Shown here piece after piece: positions 42,858-52,104 of a stretch of 64,000 nucleotides of DNA. Both the position numbers and the translations under genes were made by a program. The first letter of the stretch is position 1, and each line of letters begins with the position of its first letter. The notes under the pieces are model-generated. The model was not told the origin of the DNA, searched no databases, and saw only the letters and a list, made by a program, of their open reading frames with translations. Origin of the DNA: 39-52-133 sp035531075 (GTDB lineage: Bacteria > Pseudomonadota > Gammaproteobacteria > Burkholderiales > Gallionellaceae); the NCBI GenBank assembly GCA_035531075.1, contig DATKTO010000038.1, positions 62,001 to 126,000 on the forward strand, written 5' to 3'.

Positions 42858-45800
42858 TTACAGTGTTGTCGCCGTATCGAGCAACGGCGCAAAGCGCGCG
42901 AGGTTTTCCAGCAGCGCATCATCCTGATACGGTTTACCCAGATATTCATTCACACCCAGTTCCAGCGCATAATTACGATGCTTCTCGGCAGTGCGTGAGG
43001 TAATCATGATGATGGGCAAATTTTTTGTCCTGGCATCACGGCGCAAGTGTTTGGTCAGTTCAAATCCATCCATGCGCGGCATCTCCACATCCAGCAGCAT
43101 CGCATCCGGCAGCAAATCTTCGAGCTTTTCTATCGCATCTACACCGTCCTTGGCAGTGACCACTTCATAACCCACCCGCGTCAGCAAGCGCGTGGTGATT
43201 TTACGTACCGTGAGCGAGTCGTCTACTATCATCACCAGCGGTATTCTGCGCACCGGTTCAGCCGGGACATCATCACCCAGGCTGTGCGCCTGTATTGCCT
43301 GTTGTGCAAGCGGAACGGGGTTAAGAATCAGCACGACTTTACCGTTGGCCTGTACTGTCGCCCCTGCTATACCGGGTAGTCGCGCAAGCTGTACGCCCAC
43401 GTTTTTAACCACCACCTCTCTATTGCCTGACAACTCGTCCAGATGCAGAGCCATGCGCTGATCACCGCTGCGCAAAAGCAGTATTGCGTTATAGGTCTTG
43501 CTGTCCGGTGTACGCTGGTAATCGCCCAGCAGCCGTGGCAGGTAATGCAGGGGATAGGATTTACCCTGCCAGTCCGCCTGCCCTTTACGGTACAGTTCCT
43601 GCAAAGCGTCAGCTTTGATTTGCTGCACCTGCTCCACCATGACCGATGGAATTGCATAGGTATCATTGCCTGCTCGCACCATCAATGCTTTCATGACCGC
43701 CAGCGTGAGAGGCAGGTAAATGGTGAAGCACGCACCCTTGTCTGCCTCGGAGGATACCTCTATGCGTCCGCCCAGTGCCTTAATTTCACTCAGCACCACA
43801 TCCATACCCACGCCGCGACCCGAAATTTCGGTCAGCTCGGAAGCGGTTGAAAGGCCTGATTCAAAAATCAGCATCATTGCCTTCTCGTCGCTGATCACTT
43901 CGTTGGCTTGCAGCAAGCCCTGCTCCACACCCTTTTGGCGCAATTTGGCAGTATCCAGCCCGGCACCATCGTCTTTAAATTCAAACACCACTTCATTGCC
44001 TTCCTGGCGCAATGTCATGGCAATGTTACCGATGGGCGGCTTGCCTTTGGCTTCGCGCTGCTCGGGGTTTTCCAGGCCATGCACGATGGCGTTGCGCAGC
44101 AGGTGCTCGAACGGCGCGGTCATTTTTTCCAGCACACCCCGGTCCAGCTCAATTTCCGTACCGTACAATTCAAGGTTGACCTTTTTGTCGAGCTCCTTAC
44201 CCGTTTGACGCACAATACGGTAGAGACGCTGACTGATACTGGAGAACGGCAACATCCGTATCGACATCAGACTCTGCTGCAGGCCGCTATTAAGCTTGGC
44301 CTGTGCCGACATCGCAGCGCTGGTCTCGTCGAGATTTTTAAGCAGGGTTTGCTGCACCGTCTGCACGTCATGCACGCTTTCGCTCATGAAGCGCGTGAGT
44401 TCCTGGAAACGCGTGAAACGGTCGAATTCCAGGGGGTCAAACTTTTCTGCGCTTTCCCCGGCGACTGCAGCCCGGGCTTGCATCTGGCCCTCGGCATGCA
44501 TCTCAATCTCGCGTACCAGTTTGCGAAGACCTTGAACGCTGCCAGTCAAATCAAGCAAGCCGCCCTTGAAAGCGTTCAATTCAATTTCCATGCGTGAACG
44601 GGCCACGCTGATTTCGCCGGCCTCGTTAACCAGATCATCGACGATATCGGAGCGCACGCGCAATACCGCGGATTCTCTGCGATCTTCCGTGCCTTCGCCC
44701 GGATCTTCGGATTGTGCGAGAGCCTGGCCGGGCATGACACTCTTGTTGGCCGACACAACCACGACGGCAGGTTCGGCACTGTCCTCTGCCGTGTCGCCAC
44801 TGCGCAGCTTTTCCAGGGCATTGCCAATGCGGTCAAAATAATTCTCCAGCTCATCCAGCAGCGCGGCATCCTGCTTGCCCTCCGCCACGGCAGCGTCCAG
44901 ACAATCTTCCACGCGATGGGTCAACTCGCCCAAACGCATCGCGCCGGCCATCCGCGCACTGCCTTTGAGGGTATGCAAGCTGCGCTGCAGTTTGCGTGCA
45001 ATCTTGAGGCCTGCGCCGGTATCATCGGGATTTTCACGCCATGCGCTCAGTTCGCCGGTAAGTTGCGGATACAGTTCGTCTGCTTCTTCCAGGAAAATTG
45101 GCAGCAGCTGCTCGTCCAGGTCATCCTGAATTTTGCGTTTCTTATTGTCGAGTGATGAATCTGCCAGCTCTTCTTCAGGCCGGGATGCCGCCTGCGATTT
45201 GTGCTGGCTCGGCAGCCCGACAGTATTTGCATCATCCTTTCCCAGCAGCAATGGCGCTGCGTCCTCCCAAGCTTGCTCGGACAACTGTAGCGATGACAGA
45301 AGCTCTGCTTCATGTTTGCCAGTTGCCAAGTCCAGCTCCGGGAATGTTGTATGTTGCATTGCTCGCTCTGCATTCGCGAGCGCGTCCGCTTGCGGCGCTG
45401 AAGACAGGGCAAGATCATCAAAATTGATCGAAAATGCTTCCGGCGCGGGTAGTGTCCCATCGGGCTGTCCTGCTGCTGGCTGCTTATCAATCCCTGCCTG
45501 CAGATCACCCAGATCAAACGAGGAGAAGATATTGCCACCAGACTCGATTTGCACCGCTTCGTTTGCCTGCACTGCTGGTTCGGGTCTGTCATTTCCTGCA
45601 GTGAATTTTGACGGTTCTTCAGCTGATTGCCACTGCAGTGGCTCGCTCGCATGTTCCTGCACCAGGCGTTGCACGTAAGCCACCAGATCCATGTCCTCAT
45701 CTTCGGGCTTTATCTCGGCGGACTGATGCGCTTCTTTTTGTTGTAGGGATTGGTCCGAGTCAGACTGGTCATGGGGGGGATCATTCGCCCGCTCTTGCTT

Positions 45801-48539
45801 AATGTGCTGCGCAACGGGTAACACATTACTCGCTTCAATCGCGTTCCTGCCAGCGGCAGGCAGTTCTTCCTTTTGCTCGACCTGGTCTTTCTGGTTTATC
45901 TCATGCAGCGACAGTCCGGCTTGTTCACTGTCATCAGTGTAAACATTCAGCTGGTTTTTTTTTATTTGCAGACGATTGATCAGGTCCTCGCGTGCTTTCG
46001 GTTCCACTTTGCTGCGTAGCGCACTGACCATTTCGGCAAGCGCGTTGATGCTCTGTTCCAGCAGGCTAATCTGCAAAACATCAAGCTCTGCCGTTGAATC
46101 CATCATTTCCTGTAACCATGATTCGAGCGCACTGGCCAGATCCGAGATATCCGTGAAGCCGGTAGAGCGGCTCACGCCGGCAAGAGTATGCGCAGCGCGC
46201 ACAAAATCGTAGCTGACAACATGCCGTTCTGTTTGGCACAGTGCAACAACAAGTCGTTGCAGGGTGTCAATTATGCTGGATGCCTCATCCGTCGCAATTT
46301 TGAATAATATTGGCGACAGGGTAACACCGCCAATAACAATATCCGACAACTCGGTTTCAATTTCCGGCGTTGCTTCAATTTCCGGAGCAGCTTCAACCAC
46401 AGGCTGTTGCACCTCTTCAGCGCCGTTCTCTATACGCTGCGCAGCAGCAATCAAGGCGGTGGCATCGATCAGTGCACTGCCACCACTGCGCAACTTGTCT
46501 ACCCAGTGCTGAAACAATACTTCAGCATCGCCGATCAGCTCCAGTACGGAAATTGAAGTGGGTTTGTCACCCTGCAGCCATTTATTCAAGGCCTTTTCTA
46601 CGGCCCAGGCTACTTCTCCCAGATTGGTCAAACCGACCATGCGGCCACTGCCCTTCAGGGTATGGAAGCCCCGGCGTATGGTAATCAACTCCTCGCGGCC
46701 ATGCGGACTGCGCTGGCATATTTCCAACTGTTCGTGCAGCGTTTCCAGGACCTCCTGCGCTTCTTCCAGGAATACTTCCATTAACTCGGCGTCTTCCCCA
46801 CCCTCACGCACGGCTACGCCTGTTGGCACCACAACTTCCCGAATAACCGATGTTTGATCGGCCTGATTAGGGGTTTTTTCGATGCTCCTTAAAACTTCCT
46901 CAAGATCCTTCGTGTCCGGCTTTTGCCCTTGCGACAAACCATGGACATAATTTTCAAGCGCGCTCACTGCAGAGGCAATGGCGAGCATTTCTTCAGGCGC
47001 AGGTGTTTCCCCGTTTATATAGCGCTCAACTGCTTGCTGCACTGGCGATACGAGGTTTGTCGCGACGTCGAGCGAAAGAATATAAAAACCGCCATGTACC
47101 TGAGCAAGCAAACGGCGCAATGGCGTGAGTTCGCTATGCTTGCCTGCATCGCTGAAGAATACGGTCAAACTCAGCTCAACCTGCTGCAGATTGCCCTTCA
47201 TTTCGTTGGCCAGCGGCAGTAATATTTCCTGCTCCTCCATCCTGCAATGCAAGGCGCTGAGATTCGCCATATTGGCTGCGTCACCTGAAATCCCTGATTG
47301 CAGGTTCTGGCTGATCAAGCGCTCCTGTTCGTGGAATTGGCTTCCCAAACGCTGGTAGCGCTCAATGCCATTGCCCAGCAACAGCATGGCCATTGCCATT
47401 TCCATCCTGATCCTGTGCACTGCGTCAGCATTTTCTGTATCTGCAACGGCGCTATACATCTGCTTGCTCAAGAATTGCAGAGTGTCGCGATCCAGCTGCT
47501 CTGAAAGTTTATACAGCTGATCCAGTTTTTCGGCCAGGCACCTGCTACCATCAGCATCGCCTTGCACATAATGTTCCAGCATTTCCTCGGCCTGGTTCAA
47601 CTGATCGTGCATCTGCTCAAGCACGCGTTCTGTTTCCACGCGCGACAGAGGCTGCTCCTCGGGCAGGTAGGTATCCAGCACATAGGTCTGCTTTATCTTG
47701 TCTACGGTATCGCTCACGGAATGGCTGCGCGCGAGCATATATTGCATGCTGCAGGTGGTGTTATGTTCGCTCTCACGTTGCGTGTTTTCCACCATCGACT
47801 TCATTTGCAGATCGATGCGTGCCAGCAATTTGTTTGCGTTCAGTTCCGCCGGCAAACCATCATGTATCAGACAATCCAGCAAGCCGGTGGCGATCCACCA
47901 AAAGGCACGATGCTGGTCTTGTGGCGCACAAGCCATAACCGTTTGCACGGCATCACGCATGGTGCGCAAAGATTGATCGGGATTGTCCTGGCGCAGCCAT
48001 TTAAGCAGAGCTCGCTGATAGTGGGCGCGTGCTTTCTTGATGCTGGCTGCGGCTGATGCAAGCAGCGGCACATCGAGTACTTCGTCCGGCAATGCCACGC
48101 CGAATTCCGGGAAGAACAGATCAACCTCGAATGCACTCTCCAAGCCGCGCAACTGATGTAATTCCTGATAAGAGTAAAATAAACGTAAGGCCGTGTTGGA
48201 TGCACCATCGGCCAATGCATCCAGATACTGTGTCAGCGCAAGCATCGCACCGCGCAGTGTGTCGCGATGCAAGGCTGTCGGCGTCTGTTGTTGCAGCAAC
48301 ATCTCATGCAATACGGTTTCAAGTTCCCTGCTAAATACCGCCAATCCCTCAAGCGAAAGCATTTGCAGCACACCGACAGTGCGATGCAATTCATCATGCG
48401 CTAACTGCAGATGATTTTTGCCTTCCCATCCTGCTTTAAAGTAATCTTCCAGCTCTGAGCCGACCAAGGCCAGCGAGCTATCTAAACCTTCCTTCACCGA
48501 TAACAACGGCAGCGGATTAAAATGTTTGGAGTCCACCAT
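42858..48539 (-). CDS. chpA: Hybrid chemotaxis kinase ChpA/PilL of the type IV pilus system
   Basis: A 1893-residue CheA-type hybrid. A long N-terminal helical region (residues 1 to about 560) contains Hpt-like folds without clear phospho-His. Recognisable Hpt motifs are FHTLKGSGRMVG (about 624), AHTLAGVSRSTGF (about 781, less canonical) and LHTLKGSARMAG (about 1186). Two Asp/Glu/Gln-rich linkers separate them. Then come the P3 dimerisation region, the ATPase with HLLRNAIVHGLENPEQREAK (about 1478) and GRGVGMDVVLSEIKALGG, a CheW-like domain (about 1610-1740), and a terminal receiver, VMIVDDSLTVRK with Asp in AMLLDVEMPRMDGFEL (about 1816). It signals to PilG/PilH and so to twitching motility and cAMP in Pseudomonas. 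Last gene of pilGHIJ-chpA. Confidence 0.96.
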   Translation of the reverse strand: MVDSKHFNPLPLLSVKEGLDSSLALVGSELEDYFKAGWEGKNHLQLAHDELHRTVGVLQMLSLEGLAVFSRELETVLHEMLLQQQTPTALHRDTLRGAMLALTQYLDALADGASNTALRLFYSYQELHQLRGLESAFEVDLFFPEFGVALPDEVLDVPLLASAAASIKKARAHYQRALLKWLRQDNPDQSLRTMRDAVQTVMACAPQDQHRAFWWIATGLLDCLIHDGLPAELNANKLLARIDLQMKSMVENTQRESEHNTTCSMQYMLARSHSVSDTVDKIKQTYVLDTYLPEEQPLSRVETERVLEQMHDQLNQAEEMLEHYVQGDADGSRCLAEKLDQLYKLSEQLDRDTLQFLSKQMYSAVADTENADAVHRIRMEMAMAMLLLGNGIERYQRLGSQFHEQERLISQNLQSGISGDAANMANLSALHCRMEEQEILLPLANEMKGNLQQVELSLTVFFSDAGKHSELTPLRRLLAQVHGGFYILSLDVATNLVSPVQQAVERYINGETPAPEEMLAIASAVSALENYVHGLSQGQKPDTKDLEEVLRSIEKTPNQADQTSVIREVVVPTGVAVREGGEDAELMEVFLEEAQEVLETLHEQLEICQRSPHGREELITIRRGFHTLKGSGRMVGLTNLGEVAWAVEKALNKWLQGDKPTSISVLELIGDAEVLFQHWVDKLRSGGSALIDATALIAAAQRIENGAEEVQQPVVEAAPEIEATPEIETELSDIVIGGVTLSPILFKIATDEASSIIDTLQRLVVALCQTERHVVSYDFVRAAHTLAGVSRSTGFTDISDLASALESWLQEMMDSTAELDVLQISLLEQSINALAEMVSALRSKVEPKAREDLINRLQIKKNQLNVYTDDSEQAGLSLHEINQKDQVEQKEELPAAGRNAIEASNVLPVAQHIKQERANDPPHDQSDSDQSLQQKEAHQSAEIKPEDEDMDLVAYVQRLVQEHASEPLQWQSAEEPSKFTAGNDRPEPAVQANEAVQIESGGNIFSSFDLGDLQAGIDKQPAAGQPDGTLPAPEAFSINFDDLALSSAPQADALANAERAMQHTTFPELDLATGKHEAELLSSLQLSEQAWEDAAPLLLGKDDANTVGLPSQHKSQAASRPEEELADSSLDNKKRKIQDDLDEQLLPIFLEEADELYPQLTGELSAWRENPDDTGAGLKIARKLQRSLHTLKGSARMAGAMRLGELTHRVEDCLDAAVAEGKQDAALLDELENYFDRIGNALEKLRSGDTAEDSAEPAVVVVSANKSVMPGQALAQSEDPGEGTEDRRESAVLRVRSDIVDDLVNEAGEISVARSRMEIELNAFKGGLLDLTGSVQGLRKLVREIEMHAEGQMQARAAVAGESAEKFDPLEFDRFTRFQELTRFMSESVHDVQTVQQTLLKNLDETSAAMSAQAKLNSGLQQSLMSIRMLPFSSISQRLYRIVRQTGKELDKKVNLELYGTEIELDRGVLEKMTAPFEHLLRNAIVHGLENPEQREAKGKPPIGNIAMTLRQEGNEVVFEFKDDGAGLDTAKLRQKGVEQGLLQANEVISDEKAMMLIFESGLSTASELTEISGRGVGMDVVLSEIKALGGRIEVSSEADKGACFTIYLPLTLAVMKALMVRAGNDTYAIPSVMVEQVQQIKADALQELYRKGQADWQGKSYPLHYLPRLLGDYQRTPDSKTYNAILLLRSGDQRMALHLDELSGNREVVVKNVGVQLARLPGIAGATVQANGKVVLILNPVPLAQQAIQAHSLGDDVPAEPVRRIPLVMIVDDSLTVRKITTRLLTRVGYEVVTAKDGVDAIEKLEDLLPDAMLLDVEMPRMDGFELTKHLRRDARTKNLPIIMITSRTAEKHRNYALELGVNEYLGKPYQDDALLENLARFAPLLDTATTL

Positions 48540-48557
48540 GTTTTCGCCTGAAAACCC

Positions 48558-50549
48558 TTATACCTTAAAGCCTGAAACGGAACTACTGAGTTCCATCGCC
48601 AACTTATCCACTAGCGAAACCGAAGTACTGGTGCGCTGAGTACTTTCCGTTGTCTGCTCGGTAATTTTCAGAATTTCCTTCGTCACCTCCGCCAATTCGC
48701 GCGCCATTTCGGTCTGCATCTGTGTTGATACCGAAATACTGTTCACCAGACCGGCCAGCTCGTGTGTTGTCTGTTCAATTTCGTGCAGCGATTTTCCCGC
48801 GGCGTCTGCCAGCTTGGCACCCTCCACCACTCCTTGCGTGGTTTGTTCCATCGCGGCAACCGCATCGTGTGTATCGTTCTGAATCGCTTTCACCAGCAAA
48901 CCGATTTGCTTGGTCGCATCAGCCGAGCGCTCCGCCAATCGCTGCACCTCTTCCGCAACCACCGAGAAGCCGCGTCCTGCTTCACCTGCTGAGGCCGCCT
49001 GTATCGCAGCGTTCAAGGCCAGCACGTTGGTCTGTTCTGTAATATCAGAAATCAGGTCCACGATCTCACCAATCTCCTGCGAGCTTTCACCAAGTCGTTT
49101 AATCCGTTTGGAGGTCTCCTGAATCTGTTCGCGAATACCGTCCATACCGGCAATCGAGTTTTGTACGGCCAGCGTTCCTTGCGCCGTTACGATCAGTGTT
49201 TGACGCGCCGCATCAGCAGAACGTGAAGCACTCGCGTCCACCTCCTTGATTGACGTTGTCATCAATTCTACCGCGTCACCCGCATTGTTGATTTCATCGG
49301 ACTGTTTGTGCGCAGCAACCAGCAATTTTTTGGTGATCGCACCAGCCTCACTCGTCGCTTGCGACACCTGTTGCGCCGAGGTACTCACCGCTACAACAAG
49401 CTTGCGCAACTCGTCCGCAGTAAAATTCACAGAGTCTGCAATCGCTCCGGTTATATCCTCCGAAACCGTCGCTTTGACGGTCAAATCTCCGTTCGCCAAT
49501 TCCGATAACTCATTCATCAACTTTAGAATCGACTGCTGGTTGGAATTGTTTACCGCCTCTGCCGCCCTGGCGCGCTGCGTTGAGTCATTCAGATACACCC
49601 TGGCTAACAGCGCCAGCAGAAACAGCACCATTCCGCCCGAAAACACCATCGCATAGCTGGTCAAACGATATGACAAGGACTGCTCATATGCATCCACCAA
49701 TTTCTGCGCCTGATCAAGAAACGGGTCACTATCATCAAAAATTGTTTTTCCTGCCCGCTTGGCGCCTAACAGGTTTTGCGAGTTACCAATAATAATTTCC
49801 GCCGCACCACGATAACCTTCAAACAACTCGGATAAATCTGCAATCAATGGATCTGACTTGGGCAATGCCGCCAGCTTCTCTTCTGCCTCCATGGTATTAA
49901 GAGCAAGAGCAGTAACCTGATCCATGCTCACTTCGCCCAGCATCGAAGTCGCGTCTTTGCCCATACGCTCCAGTAACAAAGCAAAGTTTTGATTTGCGGC
50001 ATTTTTCGGCAATTGCTGAGTCTGCACACGAATTTCTTTACCCATCGAGTCAATAACGTTAATGGCTCGCGCGAGTGTCAGTAGCCCCGTACGCCCTTCT
50101 TCCATTATCGCCACGTTTGCGACGGTTTGTTTGACGCGCGGAATTAGTTCATTAAGCACTTCACGCGGTCCGCCCTTGGTCGCCGGCAGCGTCGCATCGC
50201 CTTTATCCAGCAAATTCATTACTTCGGTCACGGTCTGGCGCCCCTGGCTCAAACCTTCGAACGCCGTGAAATTTCCCAACAAGCCCTGTTGCGCATCCTT
50301 GGCCAGACGCTGTGACAACATCAGCAGCTTGGAAGATTCGGCAATATATCGTGTGCCCTGCGCCGCCACCCTGTTATCAAAATAGGCAGAAACAACCGCT
50401 ATGGCGAGAAAGGCCAGCAATGCCACACTAAGCAACTGCAATTGTTTGCCAACCGGCAGCTTGCCCAGCAACGGCGTAGACATTTTTTTCTTTGCCATTT
50501 TGGGGTTTTCAGCCGCTTTCTTGAACAGATTGGATAAGTTGAATGCCAT
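48558..50549 (-). CDS. pilJ: Type IV pilus methyl-accepting chemotaxis protein PilJ
   Basis: A 663-residue membrane receptor. Two transmembrane segments (QLLSVALLAFLAIAVVSAYF near residue 40 and MVFSGGMVLFLLALLARVYL near 305) enclose a periplasmic sensor region of PilJ type (SSKLLMLSQRLAKDAQQGLL). HAMP-like ELANGDLTVKATVSEDITGA follows, then the cytoplasmic signalling domain with hairpin tip ITEQTNVLALNAAIQAASAG EAGRGF. It should bind PilI and ChpA. 18 bp upstream of chpA, 23 bp downstream of pilI. Confidence 0.96.
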   Translation of the reverse strand: MAFNLSNLFKKAAENPKMAKKKMSTPLLGKLPVGKQLQLLSVALLAFLAIAVVSAYFDNRVAAQGTRYIAESSKLLMLSQRLAKDAQQGLLGNFTAFEGLSQGRQTVTEVMNLLDKGDATLPATKGGPREVLNELIPRVKQTVANVAIMEEGRTGLLTLARAINVIDSMGKEIRVQTQQLPKNAANQNFALLLERMGKDATSMLGEVSMDQVTALALNTMEAEEKLAALPKSDPLIADLSELFEGYRGAAEIIIGNSQNLLGAKRAGKTIFDDSDPFLDQAQKLVDAYEQSLSYRLTSYAMVFSGGMVLFLLALLARVYLNDSTQRARAAEAVNNSNQQSILKLMNELSELANGDLTVKATVSEDITGAIADSVNFTADELRKLVVAVSTSAQQVSQATSEAGAITKKLLVAAHKQSDEINNAGDAVELMTTSIKEVDASASRSADAARQTLIVTAQGTLAVQNSIAGMDGIREQIQETSKRIKRLGESSQEIGEIVDLISDITEQTNVLALNAAIQAASAGEAGRGFSVVAEEVQRLAERSADATKQIGLLVKAIQNDTHDAVAAMEQTTQGVVEGAKLADAAGKSLHEIEQTTHELAGLVNSISVSTQMQTEMARELAEVTKEILKITEQTTESTQRTSTSVSLVDKLAMELSSSVSGFKV

Positions 50550-50572
50550 TTTGCGTCCTTATTGGTGGAGTA

Positions 50573-51067
50573 TTACACTCCTATTTGAATAAATTCCGGC
50601 TGTTGAATTAATTGCCTGATATCCAGCTTGCGCCACTGCTGACCAGTGTCATCTTGATATGAGACCACGCCATCCTGCTCGCTATGCTGCCAGTCTTTAA
50701 TATTGCGCAATCCCAATACCTTTGAAACCAGCAAGCCTGTGTTGAAATTATATTTCTGGCCAATTAACAAGACCCGGCTTTGCGCGTCATATGCGGTTAA
50801 ACCGTAATTAATATACGCACCCAAATCAATGATGCTGTAAATGTTTCCGCGCACATTGGCGACGCCGCAGTACCAGTGCTTGGTCAATGGAACCGCGGTC
50901 AATTCAGGTAGCGACATGACTTCGGAAATATCGGACATTTCAACCAGCCAGCTATCCTGCCCAATAATAATACCCAGGGTTGCAACTTGACTGCCCCCTT
51001 CAGCTTGCACCTGCATTCGGTCCAGCAATCCTTGCTGAAATTCCCGCAGGTTAAAACGCTTGGACAT
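50573..51067 (-). CDS. pilI: CheW-like coupling protein PilI
   Basis: A 164-residue CheW-domain protein (LGIIIGQDSWLVEMSDISEV, WYCGVANVRGNIYSIIDLGA, SRVLLIGQKYNFNTGLLVSK). It couples the receptor PilJ to ChpA. The preserved R in NVRG marks a normal CheW core. Two bases separate it from pilH. Confidence 0.94.
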   Translation of the reverse strand: MSKRFNLREFQQGLLDRMQVQAEGGSQVATLGIIIGQDSWLVEMSDISEVMSLPELTAVPLTKHWYCGVANVRGNIYSIIDLGAYINYGLTAYDAQSRVLLIGQKYNFNTGLLVSKVLGLRNIKDWQHSEQDGVVSYQDDTGQQWRKLDIRQLIQQPEFIQIGV

Positions 51068-51069
51068 GA

Positions 51070-51435
51070 CTAGTTAAGTGCGGCAATTTTGCTTAGCAAC
51101 TCAGCCGCGTCCACCGGCTTGGTGACGTAATCCTTGGCGCCCTGGCGCAAACCCCAGATCTTGTCGGTTTCCTGGCCTTTGGTGGTGCAGATAATCACGG
51201 GAATATGCTTGGTCGCCTCGTCCGTACTGATGGCGCGGGTAGCCTGAAACCCATTCAAACCCGGCATCACCACGTCCATCACGACAAGATCCGGCAAATC
51301 CGACTTGGCCTTAGCCACCCCCGACTCACCATCCTCCGCAAACGTAACGGTGTATCCGCCCTTGGTCAGAATGCCACCGGTGATGTGGCGCTCTGTTGCA
51401 GAGTCATCCACCACTAATATGTTTTTAATTGCCAT
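51070..51435 (-). CDS. pilH: Response regulator PilH
   Basis: A 121-residue stand-alone receiver: NILVVDDSATERHITGGIL, phospho-acceptor Asp in DLVVMDVVMPGLNGFQATRA (near residue 53), and TKPVDAAELL. ATG 51435 (MAIKNILVVDD) is preferred to 51474; it overlaps pilG by 11 bp. In Pseudomonas the PilG/PilH pair controls pilus extension and retraction. Confidence 0.95.
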   Translation of the reverse strand: MAIKNILVVDDSATERHITGGILTKGGYTVTFAEDGESGVAKAKSDLPDLVVMDVVMPGLNGFQATRAISTDEATKHIPVIICTTKGQETDKIWGLRQGAKDYVTKPVDAAELLSKIAALN

Positions 51436-51835
51436 TATTCCCCTCCTTGTGTTGAGTATGCTGGATGACTGCATCCGTTAGACTTTTTTTACTGAATGGT
51501 TTGGTCAGGTACTGGTCAGCCCCAACCAGCTTGCCGCGTGCGCGATCAAACAAGCTGTCTTTACTGGTCAGCATGACCACAGGCGTATCTTTGAATTCGC
51601 GATGATTCTTGATCAGGGCGCAAGTTTGATAACCATCCAGACGGGGCATCATGACGTCGACGAAGATTATGTCGGGCTTGTTATCCACCACTTTAGACAA
51701 TCCATCAAATCCATCTTCAGCCAGCACTACCTGACACCCAGCCTGTGATAAAAAGATTTCTCCACTGCGGCGGATCGTATTACTGTCATCAATGAGCACT
51801 ACTTTGATGCCCGATAATGAATTGCTTTCACTCAC
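51425..51835 (-). CDS. pilG: Response regulator PilG
   Basis: A 136-residue receiver (KVVLIDDSNTIRRSGEIFLS, DIIFVDVMMPRLDGYQTCAL with the phospho-Asp, VMLTSKDSLFDRARGKLVGA, YLTKPFSKKSL). The start codon is GTG at 51835 with GGAAGAGA upstream. First gene of the pilGHIJ-chpA operon. Confidence 0.95.
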   Translation of the reverse strand: MSESNSLSGIKVVLIDDSNTIRRSGEIFLSQAGCQVVLAEDGFDGLSKVVDNKPDIIFVDVMMPRLDGYQTCALIKNHREFKDTPVVMLTSKDSLFDRARGKLVGADQYLTKPFSKKSLTDAVIQHTQHKEGNNGN

Positions 51836-51908
51836 TTTATCTCTTCCATAAACATAAGCGTAAACCAGAAATACGTCGCCTAATTTAACGTATTTTCCTT
51901 ACAATCGA

Positions 51909-51938
51909 ATCCTACCGCATTTTGCACTTAATGTTCAA
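51909..51938 (-). promoter_or_regulatory. Possible sigma-70 promoter for pilG
   Basis: On the minus strand TTGAAC and TAGGAT are 18 bases apart, about 75 bases upstream of the pilG GTG, within an AT-rich 269-bp gap (51836-52104) that has no credible ORF. Confidence 0.4.
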
Positions 51939-52104
51939 TGTATTAGATTAAATCCTTAAGACATTGATTTATGCTGCTTTTGCGCTATTTAATCAAAATT
52001 TCAGCGTGAACTTTATCAAACACGAAAGCTCAGGCACGCTGCAAAAACTTTGCAAATAATCATAAACATATATGATAATACTGGGCGTTTTCAGCTGCAA
52101 AAAA

